Below are positions 15,206 through 24,015 of a stretch of DNA of 49,100 nucleotides, piece after piece; the stretch's first letter is position 1, and each line of letters starts with the position of its first letter. Source of the stretch: Candidatus Symbiothrix sp. (GTDB lineage: Bacteria; Bacteroidota; Bacteroidia; Bacteroidales; Azobacteroidaceae); contig JAISKM010000084.1 in assembly GCA_031261285.1 (NCBI GenBank), positions 1 to 49,100 of the forward strand, given 5' to 3'. The translations under genes and the position numbers were made by a program. The notes under the pieces were generated by a model. The model was given only the letters and a program-made list of their open reading frames with translations. It had not been told where the DNA came from and made no database searches.

Positions 15206-18200
15206 TTAAAATTTAACTTGTATGCCAAAATTGAAACCTTTGGCAATGTATGCATTCGTAGCCGTTTCGGGGTCCCAACCTTTTGGATAGTGGTTGATCG
15301 AGAAGAGGTCGGAAACAGAGGCGTAAAGCCGCACATTGGACACCTGCAACCGGTTGACAAAATTTCGAGGCAAGGTGTAACCTAAGGTGACATTTTGCAA
15401 CCGGAAGTATGAACCGTCAAACATCCAGTAATCGGACATTCGATAGTTGACCCCTCCTGTCGTTGAAAGGCGTGGATACTTGGCTTTGGCATTTTGCTCA
15501 TCTGTGTTGTAATGGCTAAAATACTTGCCGTCTATATAATCGGGAAAGGTGTACCAAGCCGACGTTTGATGAACCATATCTTCGTCAATCACGCTGTTCT
15601 TTTTTCCAACTCCCTGGAATGTCAGCAAGAGGTCGATTCCTTTATATTTTGCATTGATGTTTCCACCGTAGATGTACCTCGGCAACGAACCGCCCAGCAA
15701 TACACGGTCGTATTCGGGACTTATTACACCGTCGGGTTCGCCGTCAGGACCACTTATATCCAGATACTTCACGTCGCCCAACTTGACCGCCGTACTTACC
15801 TTCGGCGATTGATCCAAATCTTCCTGAGTCAAAAACAGACCGTCCGTCAGATAGCCATACCATTCGTTATACTCGCTGCCTTCGCGGATAACAGTTCTTG
15901 CGTTGAGTACGATACGTCCCGACTGATTGCCCATCACCGACCGGTAGTCGGACAGGTTGGCACTTATTGAGTATCTGAAATCGCCGATCTTGTCTTTCCA
16001 TTCCACCTGCAAGTCCCAACCCTTGGTATTCATAATACCGGCATTTTGCTCTGGATTGTTATAGCCCATATAATCGGGGATTTCAAGCGGCAGCAACATG
16101 TCGTGGGTGGTTTTTTTATAGTAGTCGGCGTTCAATGACAGCCGGTTATTGAGGAGAGTAGCGTCCAAGCCCACGTTGAAGACCTCTGTTCTTTCCCAAG
16201 TTATATTTTCTATATTGTAGTCCATTTGGGCTGATGTCGTTCGTGCTACAATGTCTGTTCCATCCATTAGAAGAGCATTTATGAAAGACATGGTTGCCTG
16301 ATAAGGATAGTTTCCAATGCGCTCATTACCCAAATTTCCCCAGGAAGCTCTGAATTTCAGAAAGGACAAGGGCGTTAGATCGAGTTTTTTGATGAATGGT
16401 TCTTCGCTGATTACCCAACCTGCCGACACAGAGGGAAATATTCCCGTGCGATACTTGCTGTTGAAGCGTGAAGACTGGTCGGCGCGTAGATTGGCTTGAA
16501 ACAAGTATCTGTCGGCAAAACCGTAGTTGACCCGTCCGAAATAGGACCGGTACGCATTTTCATACGCGTTGCCCGTATTGGTCATAAAATTCAAGTTACC
16601 CCTGTTCAAATAGGGATAATTTGACAACTCCATCATATCGCTGGAGGCTCCGAGCAATTCGGTGAAAGCATAATAATCTTCGTAACCTGCCAACAAAGAG
16701 AGTTCGTGAACTTTGTTCAGTGTGACCGCATAGTTGATCAGCAACTGTTTGGTCGTCGTGTTCGATTCGCCTCTCGATTCGGTCAAGCTATTGTTCAGGG
16801 CACCGGTAATATAGCCGTGCAATTGCGTTGGGTCCTCGTATTCATAGTACGGAATTTGTTTCACGAAGTTTTTCCCCTTACTGTCCGAAATCGTCGGAGC
16901 AAAAACGCCCGTAATGGTGAGACCTTTCACCGGAGTGAGGTCCAATGCAATTCTACCGGTGAAATGGTTCCCCCATGAATTGTTAAATCCGCCGTAATTT
17001 AGACGTGCATACGGATTCACACCATCCCTGCCTCCGGAGATACGGCCGTCGGGATAGACAGGCGACCATAGCGGTGCATATTTGTAGGCAGCTTCTAAGG
17101 GATTGACTTGCGTATTTTTGGACAATGTATGACGAAAGGAACCATCGACCGATGCCGACAAATACTTATTGATTCGTACATTGTTGTTTATACGAGCTGT
17201 AATACTGGTAAATGAACGGTTGTTGTACAAGGCATCCGTTGATTCATAACCAACGGAGGCTTTCGATTTAATGGCTTGGTTGCCATAGTTGATCGCAAGA
17301 TTGTGTTTTTGTCTTGGAGCCGAATTGTTGATGAGATACGATTTCCAGTTGGCAATAGGAAAGAGAACCGGATCTTGCGCGTGGGCTGCGGCATAATTCT
17401 CGATGTAATCCTGAGAATAAGTAAAATACTCCTGTCCGGGTGCATTCAAACCTTCGTTCCAGTTAGTCTCATTAATCATTTCCATGTAGCGCTTATAATC
17501 GACCACGTCCGGAAAAGTAGTGGCTTTCAAAACACCCAGCGTTCCGGAATAGTCGATGCTCAACTCCCCCTCTTTGGCTCTCTTGGTTGTTACTAAGATA
17601 ACACCCGACGCAGCTCTTGCTCCGTAGATAGAGGCAGAAGCGGCATCTTTCAGTACGGAAATGCTTTCGATGTCATCAACATTCATAGAGAGGCTGCCCG
17701 GTACTCCATCAACGATAATCAAGGGGTCGGATGTGCCGATGGTAGTGACACCGCGTACCCGAATGGTTGCTTCACCACCCGGCATAGAACTGGAACGGGT
17801 CACTTGTACTCCAGACATGGCTCCTTGCAGGGCTTGAGAGATGCTGACAGCCTGAATATTGGCCAGTCTTTCACCCCCAACATTGGTGACGGCACCGGTT
17901 AAATCGGCTTTCTTAATTGTTCCGTAGCCAATTACTACTACCTCTTCAAGATTGGTTGCATCTTCCGCTAAGGAGATGTCCAGATGACTGCGCTTGCCAA
18001 CTGTGATTTCTTGTGTCTCATAGCCGAGATACGATATTTGCAATACGGCTCCCTCAGAAACGGAAAATGAGAACTTTCCGTCCAAACCGGTAGATGTACC
18101 GTTGCCGGATTTGCCTTTTTCAACGACACTCGCACCGATAATCTCTTCTCCTTTTTCATCCGTAATAATACCCGAAATCTGTTTAACAAGATTGACAGGA

Positions 18201-18514
18201 GTCGTTTTCAGATTTGTTAGCAGGATTTGTTTGTTTTCATCAATTTTATAGATGATATCCGTCCCCTTGAATAATTTGTTCAAAACCGCTTCGATGGGTT
18301 CGTTTTTTACATCAATACTGATTTCTTTATTCAAATCAAGGGAATCATCGCTATAGAAAAAATTATATCCGCTACTTTTTTCAATTTGCTGGATTACTTG
18401 TTTTATTTTTTTATTACTTGCCGAAACGGAAATCTGCGCAAAAGCAGAAGTAGGAAAGGCAAGAATGAAAGTACATAATAACAAGCGTAAAACAATGTTT
18501 TTTGTGTTTTTCAT
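15206..18514 (-). CDS. SusC-family TonB-dependent receptor with STN domain
   Basis: 1102 aa outer-membrane receptor. A signal peptide ends near AFAQ. Residues of about 28-98 form a secretin/TonB N-terminal (STN) signalling domain (VIQQIEKSSGYNFFYSDDS). Then comes a carboxypeptidase-like domain (about 112-185, ISGIITDEKGEEIIGASVV) and the plug with GYGTIKKADLTGAV, IRVRGVTTIGTSDPLIIVDG and SISVLKDAASASIYGARAA. The rest is the 22-strand barrel, ending GWDPETATNAYIAKGFNFGI. The STN domain fits signalling to the FecR anti-sigma factor encoded 15 nt upstream. Imports the bound ligand with TonB energy. A 53-nt stretch (16663-16715) is identical to SusC at 33043-36384. Confidence 0.96.
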   Translation of the reverse strand: MKNTKNIVLRLLLCTFILAFPTSAFAQISVSASNKKIKQVIQQIEKSSGYNFFYSDDSLDLNKEISIDVKNEPIEAVLNKLFKGTDIIYKIDENKQILLTNLKTTPVNLVKQISGIITDEKGEEIIGASVVEKGKSGNGTSTGLDGKFSFSVSEGAVLQISYLGYETQEITVGKRSHLDISLAEDATNLEEVVVIGYGTIKKADLTGAVTNVGGERLANIQAVSISQALQGAMSGVQVTRSSSMPGGEATIRVRGVTTIGTSDPLIIVDGVPGSLSMNVDDIESISVLKDAASASIYGARAASGVILVTTKRAKEGELSIDYSGTLGVLKATTFPDVVDYKRYMEMINETNWNEGLNAPGQEYFTYSQDYIENYAAAHAQDPVLFPIANWKSYLINNSAPRQKHNLAINYGNQAIKSKASVGYESTDALYNNRSFTSITARINNNVRINKYLSASVDGSFRHTLSKNTQVNPLEAAYKYAPLWSPVYPDGRISGGRDGVNPYARLNYGGFNNSWGNHFTGRIALDLTPVKGLTITGVFAPTISDSKGKNFVKQIPYYEYEDPTQLHGYITGALNNSLTESRGESNTTTKQLLINYAVTLNKVHELSLLAGYEDYYAFTELLGASSDMMELSNYPYLNRGNLNFMTNTGNAYENAYRSYFGRVNYGFADRYLFQANLRADQSSRFNSKYRTGIFPSVSAGWVISEEPFIKKLDLTPLSFLKFRASWGNLGNERIGNYPYQATMSFINALLMDGTDIVARTTSAQMDYNIENITWERTEVFNVGLDATLLNNRLSLNADYYKKTTHDMLLPLEIPDYMGYNNPEQNAGIMNTKGWDLQVEWKDKIGDFRYSISANLSDYRSVMGNQSGRIVLNARTVIREGSEYNEWYGYLTDGLFLTQEDLDQSPKVSTAVKLGDVKYLDISGPDGEPDGVISPEYDRVLLGGSLPRYIYGGNINAKYKGIDLLLTFQGVGKKNSVIDEDMVHQTSAWYTFPDYIDGKYFSHYNTDEQNAKAKYPRLSTTGGVNYRMSDYWMFDGSYFRLQNVTLGYTLPRNFVNRLQVSNVRLYASVSDLFSINHYPKGWDPETATNAYIAKGFNFGIQVKF

Positions 18515-18529
18515 ATCATTTATTTTTTA

Positions 18530-19552
18530 TCATGGATTACTAGTTCTATTGCGTCTATTTGGATGATGACTTTCACTGATAATAATCGTTGATTCGTTTT
18601 CTAAGAAATAATGAATGGGCGAAACAAAAGCTATCAATTGTAATACTCCTTCGAGATTGTTGTTCACGATTTTCCCGGAGAAACGGATATGTTTCAAATT
18701 TTCCGAAGCAAAATGTATCTGAACATTATACATACGCTCTAATATTTTGGCGACATCTTCCAATCGTTCCTGTTCAAATGCCAACTGATTTTCTTTCCAC
18801 GATACCGCTCTTTCGGCATTAAACAACACACTCTTACTGAATTGCCGGTCGCTTTTTGTAAAAACCGATTTTTCATTCGGTGCCAACAAATCGGATTGGA
18901 AAGCGTTGCTTACCCTTACGCTACCTTCGATCAGGGTGGTCGTTATATAATCGTCGTTGGGATATGCCTTGACATTAAAACTCGTACCCAATGCCTCAAC
19001 GGAAACAACATCATTTATCTTGACTATAAACGGTTTATTTTTATTCTTGCTTACTTCGAAGAAAGCCTCTCCCTGCAAGTAAACGATGCGATTTTTCTTA
19101 TTATAAGACCGGTCGCAGGTCAGCGAACTGGCAGAATTAAGCCAAATTTTTGTTCCGTCGGATAATTGCATATTGCTTTTTTGTCCGATATCCACATTGA
19201 CAATCAGTTGACCGTTTGACTGACCGGATGTGTATCCGGAATAAAAATAACCGGTATAAGCAAACAATAACGGTATGAAGATAGCCGCTGCTACACGGGA
19301 ATATTGCTTCCATAATGGAAGTCTGACAGGTGTAAAATCGCTCTGTATATGTTTTTGTAATTGTGACCAGATCCGTTCTTCGACTTCCGTATCCGGAATA
19401 AATGTGGCTTGCTCCCATTTTTTCTCATACAAGTCAAACAACATTCCCTTTGCATCCGCTTGATTGAAAAGTTCTTTCAAACGGACAGTTTCCTCCGGGC
19501 TTGCTTGCTTGTGGAGGAACTTCTCTACTAAGATGATTAATTCTTCTTTCAT
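18530..19552 (-). CDS. FecR-family anti-sigma factor
   Basis: 340 aa. A cytoplasmic N-terminal part is followed by a transmembrane segment (about 88-107, AAAIFIPLLFAYTGYFYSGY), a periplasmic FecR domain (about 120-220, with LSDGTKIWLNSASSL, YLQGEAFFEVSKN and LGTSFNVKAY) and a C-terminal DUF4974-like region (LEDVAKILERMYNVQI). FecR proteins hold an ECF sigma factor until the partner SusC STN domain signals ligand. The gene lies 69 nt after its sigma gene and 15 nt before SusC, the standard arrangement. Paralogous to 36519-37520. Confidence 0.94.
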   Translation of the reverse strand: MKEELIILVEKFLHKQASPEETVRLKELFNQADAKGMLFDLYEKKWEQATFIPDTEVEERIWSQLQKHIQSDFTPVRLPLWKQYSRVAAAIFIPLLFAYTGYFYSGYTSGQSNGQLIVNVDIGQKSNMQLSDGTKIWLNSASSLTCDRSYNKKNRIVYLQGEAFFEVSKNKNKPFIVKINDVVSVEALGTSFNVKAYPNDDYITTTLIEGSVRVSNAFQSDLLAPNEKSVFTKSDRQFSKSVLFNAERAVSWKENQLAFEQERLEDVAKILERMYNVQIHFASENLKHIRFSGKIVNNNLEGVLQLIAFVSPIHYFLENESTIIISESHHPNRRNRTSNP

Positions 19553-19554
19553 TT

Positions 19555-19586
19555 ATATTATATATACGTGAACAGTCCGTTTTCCT
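19555..19586 (-). promoter_or_regulatory. Shared element ahead of FecR (copy 1)
   Basis: On the minus strand GGAAAACGGACTGTTCACG runs into TATATATAAT just before the FecR ATG. A closely similar element (GAAAAGCCGGACTTGTC then TGTATATTATAT) stands before SusC at 36425-36457. The shared GAAAA, CGGAC and GTATAT blocks, both within 45 nt of a regulated gene of the same pathway, suggest an ECF sigma promoter or operator. The closeness to the ATG here would make the transcript nearly leaderless, so the assignment is uncertain. Confidence 0.35.
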
Positions 19587-19621
19587 TACAAGCGCCCTTA
19601 AATTTAACGTTTTTTATGAAT

Positions 19622-20200
19622 TTACTGCATATAAAGAAACGCCATTGCAGTCATGTAATTTTTGAGATGCTTTTTGATATATTTTAAAGAACGTCGAATT
19701 TGTGTTTCCACGGTTTTTTCGGAGACAGTCAATTTTTCGGCTATTTCTTTAGGACTTAACTCTTCTTTGAAACTCAAAAGGAAAACCCTGCGCCGGGCTT
19801 CCGGCAGTTTTTTGATCAGTTGGATCATCAATTCTTCCAACGAACCGGCATCTATTTTTTTTTCGGATGAAGCATCTTCTTCCCGGTAATGATTTTTAAT
19901 ATAGTTTTCATACTGATAACCTAATACCATTTTTTCGGTTTGCCGGTAAATCAAATTCCGGGCAATCGTAAACAGATAGGCTTGAAAATTTTTTTTCGGG
20001 ACAATTTTTTTTCGATGTTCCCATACGGCAAGAAAAACGTTTTGAGTAATATCCTTAGCATAACTTTTATCATACAGCGTAGCCAATGCAAAGTTGTATA
20101 TCTTCGCATTGTATGCCCTAAAAATAGATTCAAAAGCATCTTTATTTCCATGTCTTAGAGCATTTAATGTTCCAATATCTATAATAGGAGGATTTACCAT
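19622..20200 (-). CDS. ECF RNA polymerase sigma factor, FecI-like
   Basis: 192 aa from the ATG at 20200; a TTG three codons upstream is also possible. Region 2 is at about residues 20-85 (AFESIFRAYNAKIYNFALA, SYAKDITQNVFLAVWEHR) and region 4 at about 120-185 (KLPEARRRVFLLSFKEELSP, KEIAEKLTVSEKTVETQIRR). Such factors direct RNA polymerase to the SusCD promoter after release by FecR. The C-terminal tail is hydrophobic (MTAMAFLYMQ), as seen also in the locus B sigma. It heads locus A and is followed by its FecR. Confidence 0.94.
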   Translation of the reverse strand: MVNPPIIDIGTLNALRHGNKDAFESIFRAYNAKIYNFALATLYDKSYAKDITQNVFLAVWEHRKKIVPKKNFQAYLFTIARNLIYRQTEKMVLGYQYENYIKNHYREEDASSEKKIDAGSLEELMIQLIKKLPEARRRVFLLSFKEELSPKEIAEKLTVSEKTVETQIRRSLKYIKKHLKNYMTAMAFLYMQ

Positions 20201-20277
20201 TGAAGTCAACTTTAAACATACGAAACGTATCTAATAATAGTTATATCATTCGCTTACGTTTAGTGATTGCAGATAGA

Positions 20278-21531
20278 TTAATCGGATAGATAGGGACCGA
20301 AGACGGCTTTTACGTTATAGCTTTCCTCCGAATCGTCTAAAATGTAGATACTATAGTGGTCTCCGCCGGGACTTACGCGGACAACGACGTGCCCTTGTTG
20401 GCTTTTTAACCGTTCCATCGCCCAACCGGCTACAATGATAGTCTCGTTTCTCATATTCGTTGTAAAGACATCGCGGGGACCCGGGTAGGTTTTTGTAGAT
20501 AGCATACGCCTTAAAACCGCCATATCGGGTTGTTGCGCGATCCAATTATGAATGACAATTGCTCGCGGACGCAGTGCTTGTAAAAAATCTTTTCCCATAG
20601 TATCAAAATTACCATGATGATTGGCTTTGCACACCTCTACCGGACCTGTTACCAAACCGATAGGAGTTTCCATATTCTGCCACAGATAATCGGTTACAGA
20701 ATAGATGTCACCACCGGTAAAAAAGTCAAATTTCCCATAGGAAAGCCTGAACGCTATGCTAAAGGCATTTTGATCGGGTATGTCTTCTTTCGGAATGTCT
20801 TTGATGGGAGGCAAATGGTTGCGACTGTTATCCGCTACCCCTGTCCATATATATCCATTGGATGCTATATTACGAATTTCAAAATTGGGATACCGCTGTG
20901 GATTATTTACCAGTGTGAGTTGATTGTTCACGCCTACTTTGAACTGTTCGACTGTTCCTTTTTTATTTTTCTCCATCCATTGGGCAAACTTGATATAATT
21001 AATGCCCACATTACTTGTTAAAGGTACCGGATAATCATAATCCGGCCAACCTCTATCAATCAATTTATCGCAGGAAAGTAAGTCGCCCACTTCGGTGATT
21101 CCCGACAATTTATACTGACCGGCCGGTGAACTTTTGGTTTCCGGAGTTATTCCCCCGATGTGGTCTTCGTGGAAATGAGAGGTCATTATATAATTCAACT
21201 TGCCGTTGTTTCGATCCGGCGAGAAGTGGCGGATATAGCGGGCGATCCATTCACCCGGAGTTCGGCTGGTATTGGGTCGCGTGGCTATTCCTCTTACTTC
21301 GGAAGCAAGTGTTACTCCGGCATCGACCAGTAGTGTCGTTCCGTCAGGAAGAATGTAAAACGCCGATTCACCCTTTCCCGTGTTGACGAAGTGAATATCC
21401 AAATAGCCATCCGACCATAGAGGTAACGGATCGCCCACCTGTATCTCTTGAGAAAACAGGGTATTGCATGATAACAACCCTAACAGGACTATTACAACTA
21501 AATTCTTAAGTAACAGCGCGCATTTATTCAT
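20278..21531 (-). CDS. Sec-exported MBL-fold hydrolase, ComEC-like
   Basis: 417 aa. Unlike its three paralogues it has a Sec signal (LLLKNLVVIVLLGLLSCNTL) with a possible lipobox at C22 and no twin-arginine motif. The metal motif HFHEDH is at H119, H121, D123 and H124. Downstream it has FFTGGDIY and KANHHGNFD. The core from GYLDIHFVNTGKGES and LPDGTTLLVDAG to the last 20 residues (VVRVSPGGDHYSIYILDDS) aligns with the other MBL copies. It is the last gene of locus B, 77 nt before the locus A sigma factor. The function is inferred to be like that of the other copies; the different export route may place it elsewhere in the envelope. Confidence 0.82.
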   Translation of the reverse strand: MNKCALLLKNLVVIVLLGLLSCNTLFSQEIQVGDPLPLWSDGYLDIHFVNTGKGESAFYILPDGTTLLVDAGVTLASEVRGIATRPNTSRTPGEWIARYIRHFSPDRNNGKLNYIMTSHFHEDHIGGITPETKSSPAGQYKLSGITEVGDLLSCDKLIDRGWPDYDYPVPLTSNVGINYIKFAQWMEKNKKGTVEQFKVGVNNQLTLVNNPQRYPNFEIRNIASNGYIWTGVADNSRNHLPPIKDIPKEDIPDQNAFSIAFRLSYGKFDFFTGGDIYSVTDYLWQNMETPIGLVTGPVEVCKANHHGNFDTMGKDFLQALRPRAIVIHNWIAQQPDMAVLRRMLSTKTYPGPRDVFTTNMRNETIIVAGWAMERLKSQQGHVVVRVSPGGDHYSIYILDDSEESYNVKAVFGPYLSD

Positions 21532-21596
21532 ATTGCGTTTATTAAATTGTTAATAAATTACACAGATACTGTTTTCTGTTTCTCATCATACTGCTA

Positions 21597-22625
21597 TCAC
21601 TCTACATCAATGATCACTTTCATTGATTTTTCTTTTTCTTTCTCGATAAAATGATAGGCTTCTATATAATTATCAAACGGAATGTGTTTGCTGATCAACG
21701 GACTCAGCAGTATGCGATTAGACGTAATGGCCTTGACTGCTTCCAAATAATCTTCATGAAGATACATCAACGTACCAATCAGTTTTAGTTCATGTTCCCC
21801 GAGATAATACATGTTAACCCGTGGATTATCGGCGTAAACGCCTACAATTACGATTTCGCTTCCTTTCTCACTATTCTTCAACAGCAAATCCAATGAACTT
21901 TGTACTCCGGCTACTTCAAAACCGACCTGAAAACCTTCTTCGCCAAAGAAGCGGTTTATTTTCTCTTCATGCAAAGGGTCACTTACATTTTGCACGGCAT
22001 CAATGCCGCATTGACGCGCAATATCCAGACGATAATCGCTTACATCGGTAATCAACACGTTCTTAGCACCTCTATTTTTTGCAAATTGAGCTATCAGGTT
22101 GCCAATAGTTCCGGCTCCGGAGACTAACACATTTTTGCCTGCAAGATTGACCTGTGACGTGGCATGGGCGCCCACGGCACAGGGTTCAATCATGGCAATT
22201 TTGTCGAAAGGCAGCTCATTATCCACCTTAACAATACGATCTTCCGTCACAATGAAATGGCTTTGTGCTACACCCGGTGCCTGAAAACCTTGTACCCGCA
22301 GGTGCTGACAAACATTGTAACGCCCTTTTTTGCAGGGCGAACACTCGCCGCAGACTAACTGCGGACGAGCGGTTGCCTTGTCTCCGGGCTTCACTTTTGT
22401 AACGGACACGCCAACAGCGACTACTTCCGCACCATATTCATGTCCCTGTATTACAGGATATGTAACAGCTGGATGTTGTCCGTGCATCACATGAATATCA
22501 CTACCGCATACGCCTATGGTACGTATCTTTAAAAGAATTTCATTGTTTTCCAATTTCTTGGAAGTGATGTCTTCTACTTCTACATACTGTATCAGACCCG
22601 GTTTGATAACTTGAGCTTGTTTCAT
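21597..22625 (-). CDS. Zinc-dependent polyol/alcohol dehydrogenase
   Basis: 342 aa from the ATG at 22625, 16 nt after the preceding stop; an upstream TTG is less likely. Medium-chain dehydrogenase/reductase. Catalytic zinc ligands are in VCGSDIHVMHG and GHEYGAEV, the structural zinc cysteines are in CGECSPCKKGRYNVC, and the NAD-binding Gly motif is VSGAGTIGNLIAQ. It resembles sorbitol, L-idonate and threonine-type dehydrogenases, cytoplasmic enzymes oxidising a secondary hydroxyl of a polyol or sugar acid. Placed between a T9SS-sorted protein and an MBL protein in locus B, it likely acts on the imported product. The exact substrate is not determined. Confidence 0.88.
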   Translation of the reverse strand: MKQAQVIKPGLIQYVEVEDITSKKLENNEILLKIRTIGVCGSDIHVMHGQHPAVTYPVIQGHEYGAEVVAVGVSVTKVKPGDKATARPQLVCGECSPCKKGRYNVCQHLRVQGFQAPGVAQSHFIVTEDRIVKVDNELPFDKIAMIEPCAVGAHATSQVNLAGKNVLVSGAGTIGNLIAQFAKNRGAKNVLITDVSDYRLDIARQCGIDAVQNVSDPLHEEKINRFFGEEGFQVGFEVAGVQSSLDLLLKNSEKGSEIVIVGVYADNPRVNMYYLGEHELKLIGTLMYLHEDYLEAVKAITSNRILLSPLISKHIPFDNYIEAYHFIEKEKEKSMKVIIDVE

Positions 22626-22641
22626 TGGTTGTTCAAGATAA

Positions 22642-23976
22642 TTAGTCAATCAACACTTTCTGTACGCTTCTTTGACCGGAAATGCTTTTGATGCTTATCA
22701 AATAAACACCTTTTGACACAGCGGCAGAAATTTCGGAAGCATTGCGACTTACGGCAACTTGTTGTCCGGTCAAACTAATCAATTCGATGGATTGAATGGC
22801 TTCTTTTCCCGTCACTTGCAACACGCTACCGTTTTGTTTCACAGAATACTGATCCTCAACGATTGTTTTAACGCCGGTATCGATCGTACTAACTTCATAA
22901 GCACCGATTCCATAATCAGGAGCTAAGAGATAGATGATGGGATGAGCACCTCGCCAAGCAACTTCCGCACAACCTTGAGCACTTCCATAATTGCCGGTGG
23001 GAGTGCGAAAACCCGGAGTAATGGCTTCAATTGTTGCTCCACCTGATGTTTCGGGAAGGGTATAGCTCACTAAATAAGCTCTTTGGCTTTCAAAATCAAA
23101 ACAACACATGTAGTGTTTTCCGTTTTTTTCACCCACATAGAATGGACGGGTTGTCCGATTCGTGAATTGATCAGGATAGATTCGGCTCCCTGAACTTCCG
23201 TTATTGTAATACAAACCACCCGTACTGCTCATCCAATAGTAAGCATTACCGGCACCCACAGGGCGATAGATTGACATATTGGCATTTTTACACTCTGGGT
23301 CCGGATTAGCATCAATCGTCTTCGGAACACCATTCTCCAATTCACAGACATATTCTCCGGTTGCGCCTGGGTCTGCTACCAATTTAAGCGCATAAACCGT
23401 ACAAGACCATGGGGTGGGTACAGTGACAGTGTGTGCAGCACTATGGTCTGAAAAATAGAGTTTAGCCGAACCGTCGGAGTAGCGTCCTGTTACGGAAAAT
23501 CTATCTCCCAACCGCAAACCTGCAGGTCTGGTGATACTATACATCAATTTCGGCTCAGCCGTATGGTTTTTATACATATACACATTGAGAAATTTTCCAT
23601 TAGTACCGGTCATACTACTAACAAAAATAACCCCATCTTCCGACACTTCTACCGTATTGATAGAAAACTGCCCTTGAGCCATGAGGTCCGCAGACGGATT
23701 AATCAACATTCCGATGTCCTCTCCGGTAGCGGGATTCAAAATGTGAGTTCCTAATTGACCATCCGCACGACTCACCACATATAAATACGGAGTTCCCCCC
23801 TGCATCCCCAATGCCATACCACGACAGTTACCACCTGTGTTATAATCAGGATTGGTAAAGGTTTCATCACTTTGTTCCCACAATGTGGTAACATTCAGTC
23901 CGTCTCCGCCCGGGTATTGTGCAAACATCCCGGCAGAAAACAGTAAAAAACCTAAAAGAGTAAATAACTTTTTCAT
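22642..23976 (-). CDS. T9SS-sorted secreted repeat protein, paralogue of 7291-8616
   Basis: 444 aa with a signal peptide (MKKLFTLLGFLLFSAGMFAQ) and a C-terminal T9SS domain (IQSIELISLTGQQVAVSR, KGVYLISIKSISGQRSVQ, KVLID). The body has the same segments as its paralogue, such as PYLYVVSRADGQLGTHILNP, VSEDGVIFVSSM, LYFSDHSAAHT and YALKLVADPGA. The first 14 residues are identical to the paralogue except one, and 34 nt at the 3' end match exactly (22648-22681 against 7297-7330), whereas the middle differs more. It is exported across the outer membrane; its ligand is unknown. Confidence 0.7.
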   Translation of the reverse strand: MKKLFTLLGFLLFSAGMFAQYPGGDGLNVTTLWEQSDETFTNPDYNTGGNCRGMALGMQGGTPYLYVVSRADGQLGTHILNPATGEDIGMLINPSADLMAQGQFSINTVEVSEDGVIFVSSMTGTNGKFLNVYMYKNHTAEPKLMYSITRPAGLRLGDRFSVTGRYSDGSAKLYFSDHSAAHTVTVPTPWSCTVYALKLVADPGATGEYVCELENGVPKTIDANPDPECKNANMSIYRPVGAGNAYYWMSSTGGLYYNNGSSGSRIYPDQFTNRTTRPFYVGEKNGKHYMCCFDFESQRAYLVSYTLPETSGGATIEAITPGFRTPTGNYGSAQGCAEVAWRGAHPIIYLLAPDYGIGAYEVSTIDTGVKTIVEDQYSVKQNGSVLQVTGKEAIQSIELISLTGQQVAVSRNASEISAAVSKGVYLISIKSISGQRSVQKVLID

Positions 23977-24015
23977 ACACTTTAAAATTAAATTGTTAAT
24001 AAACTATAAATTATT

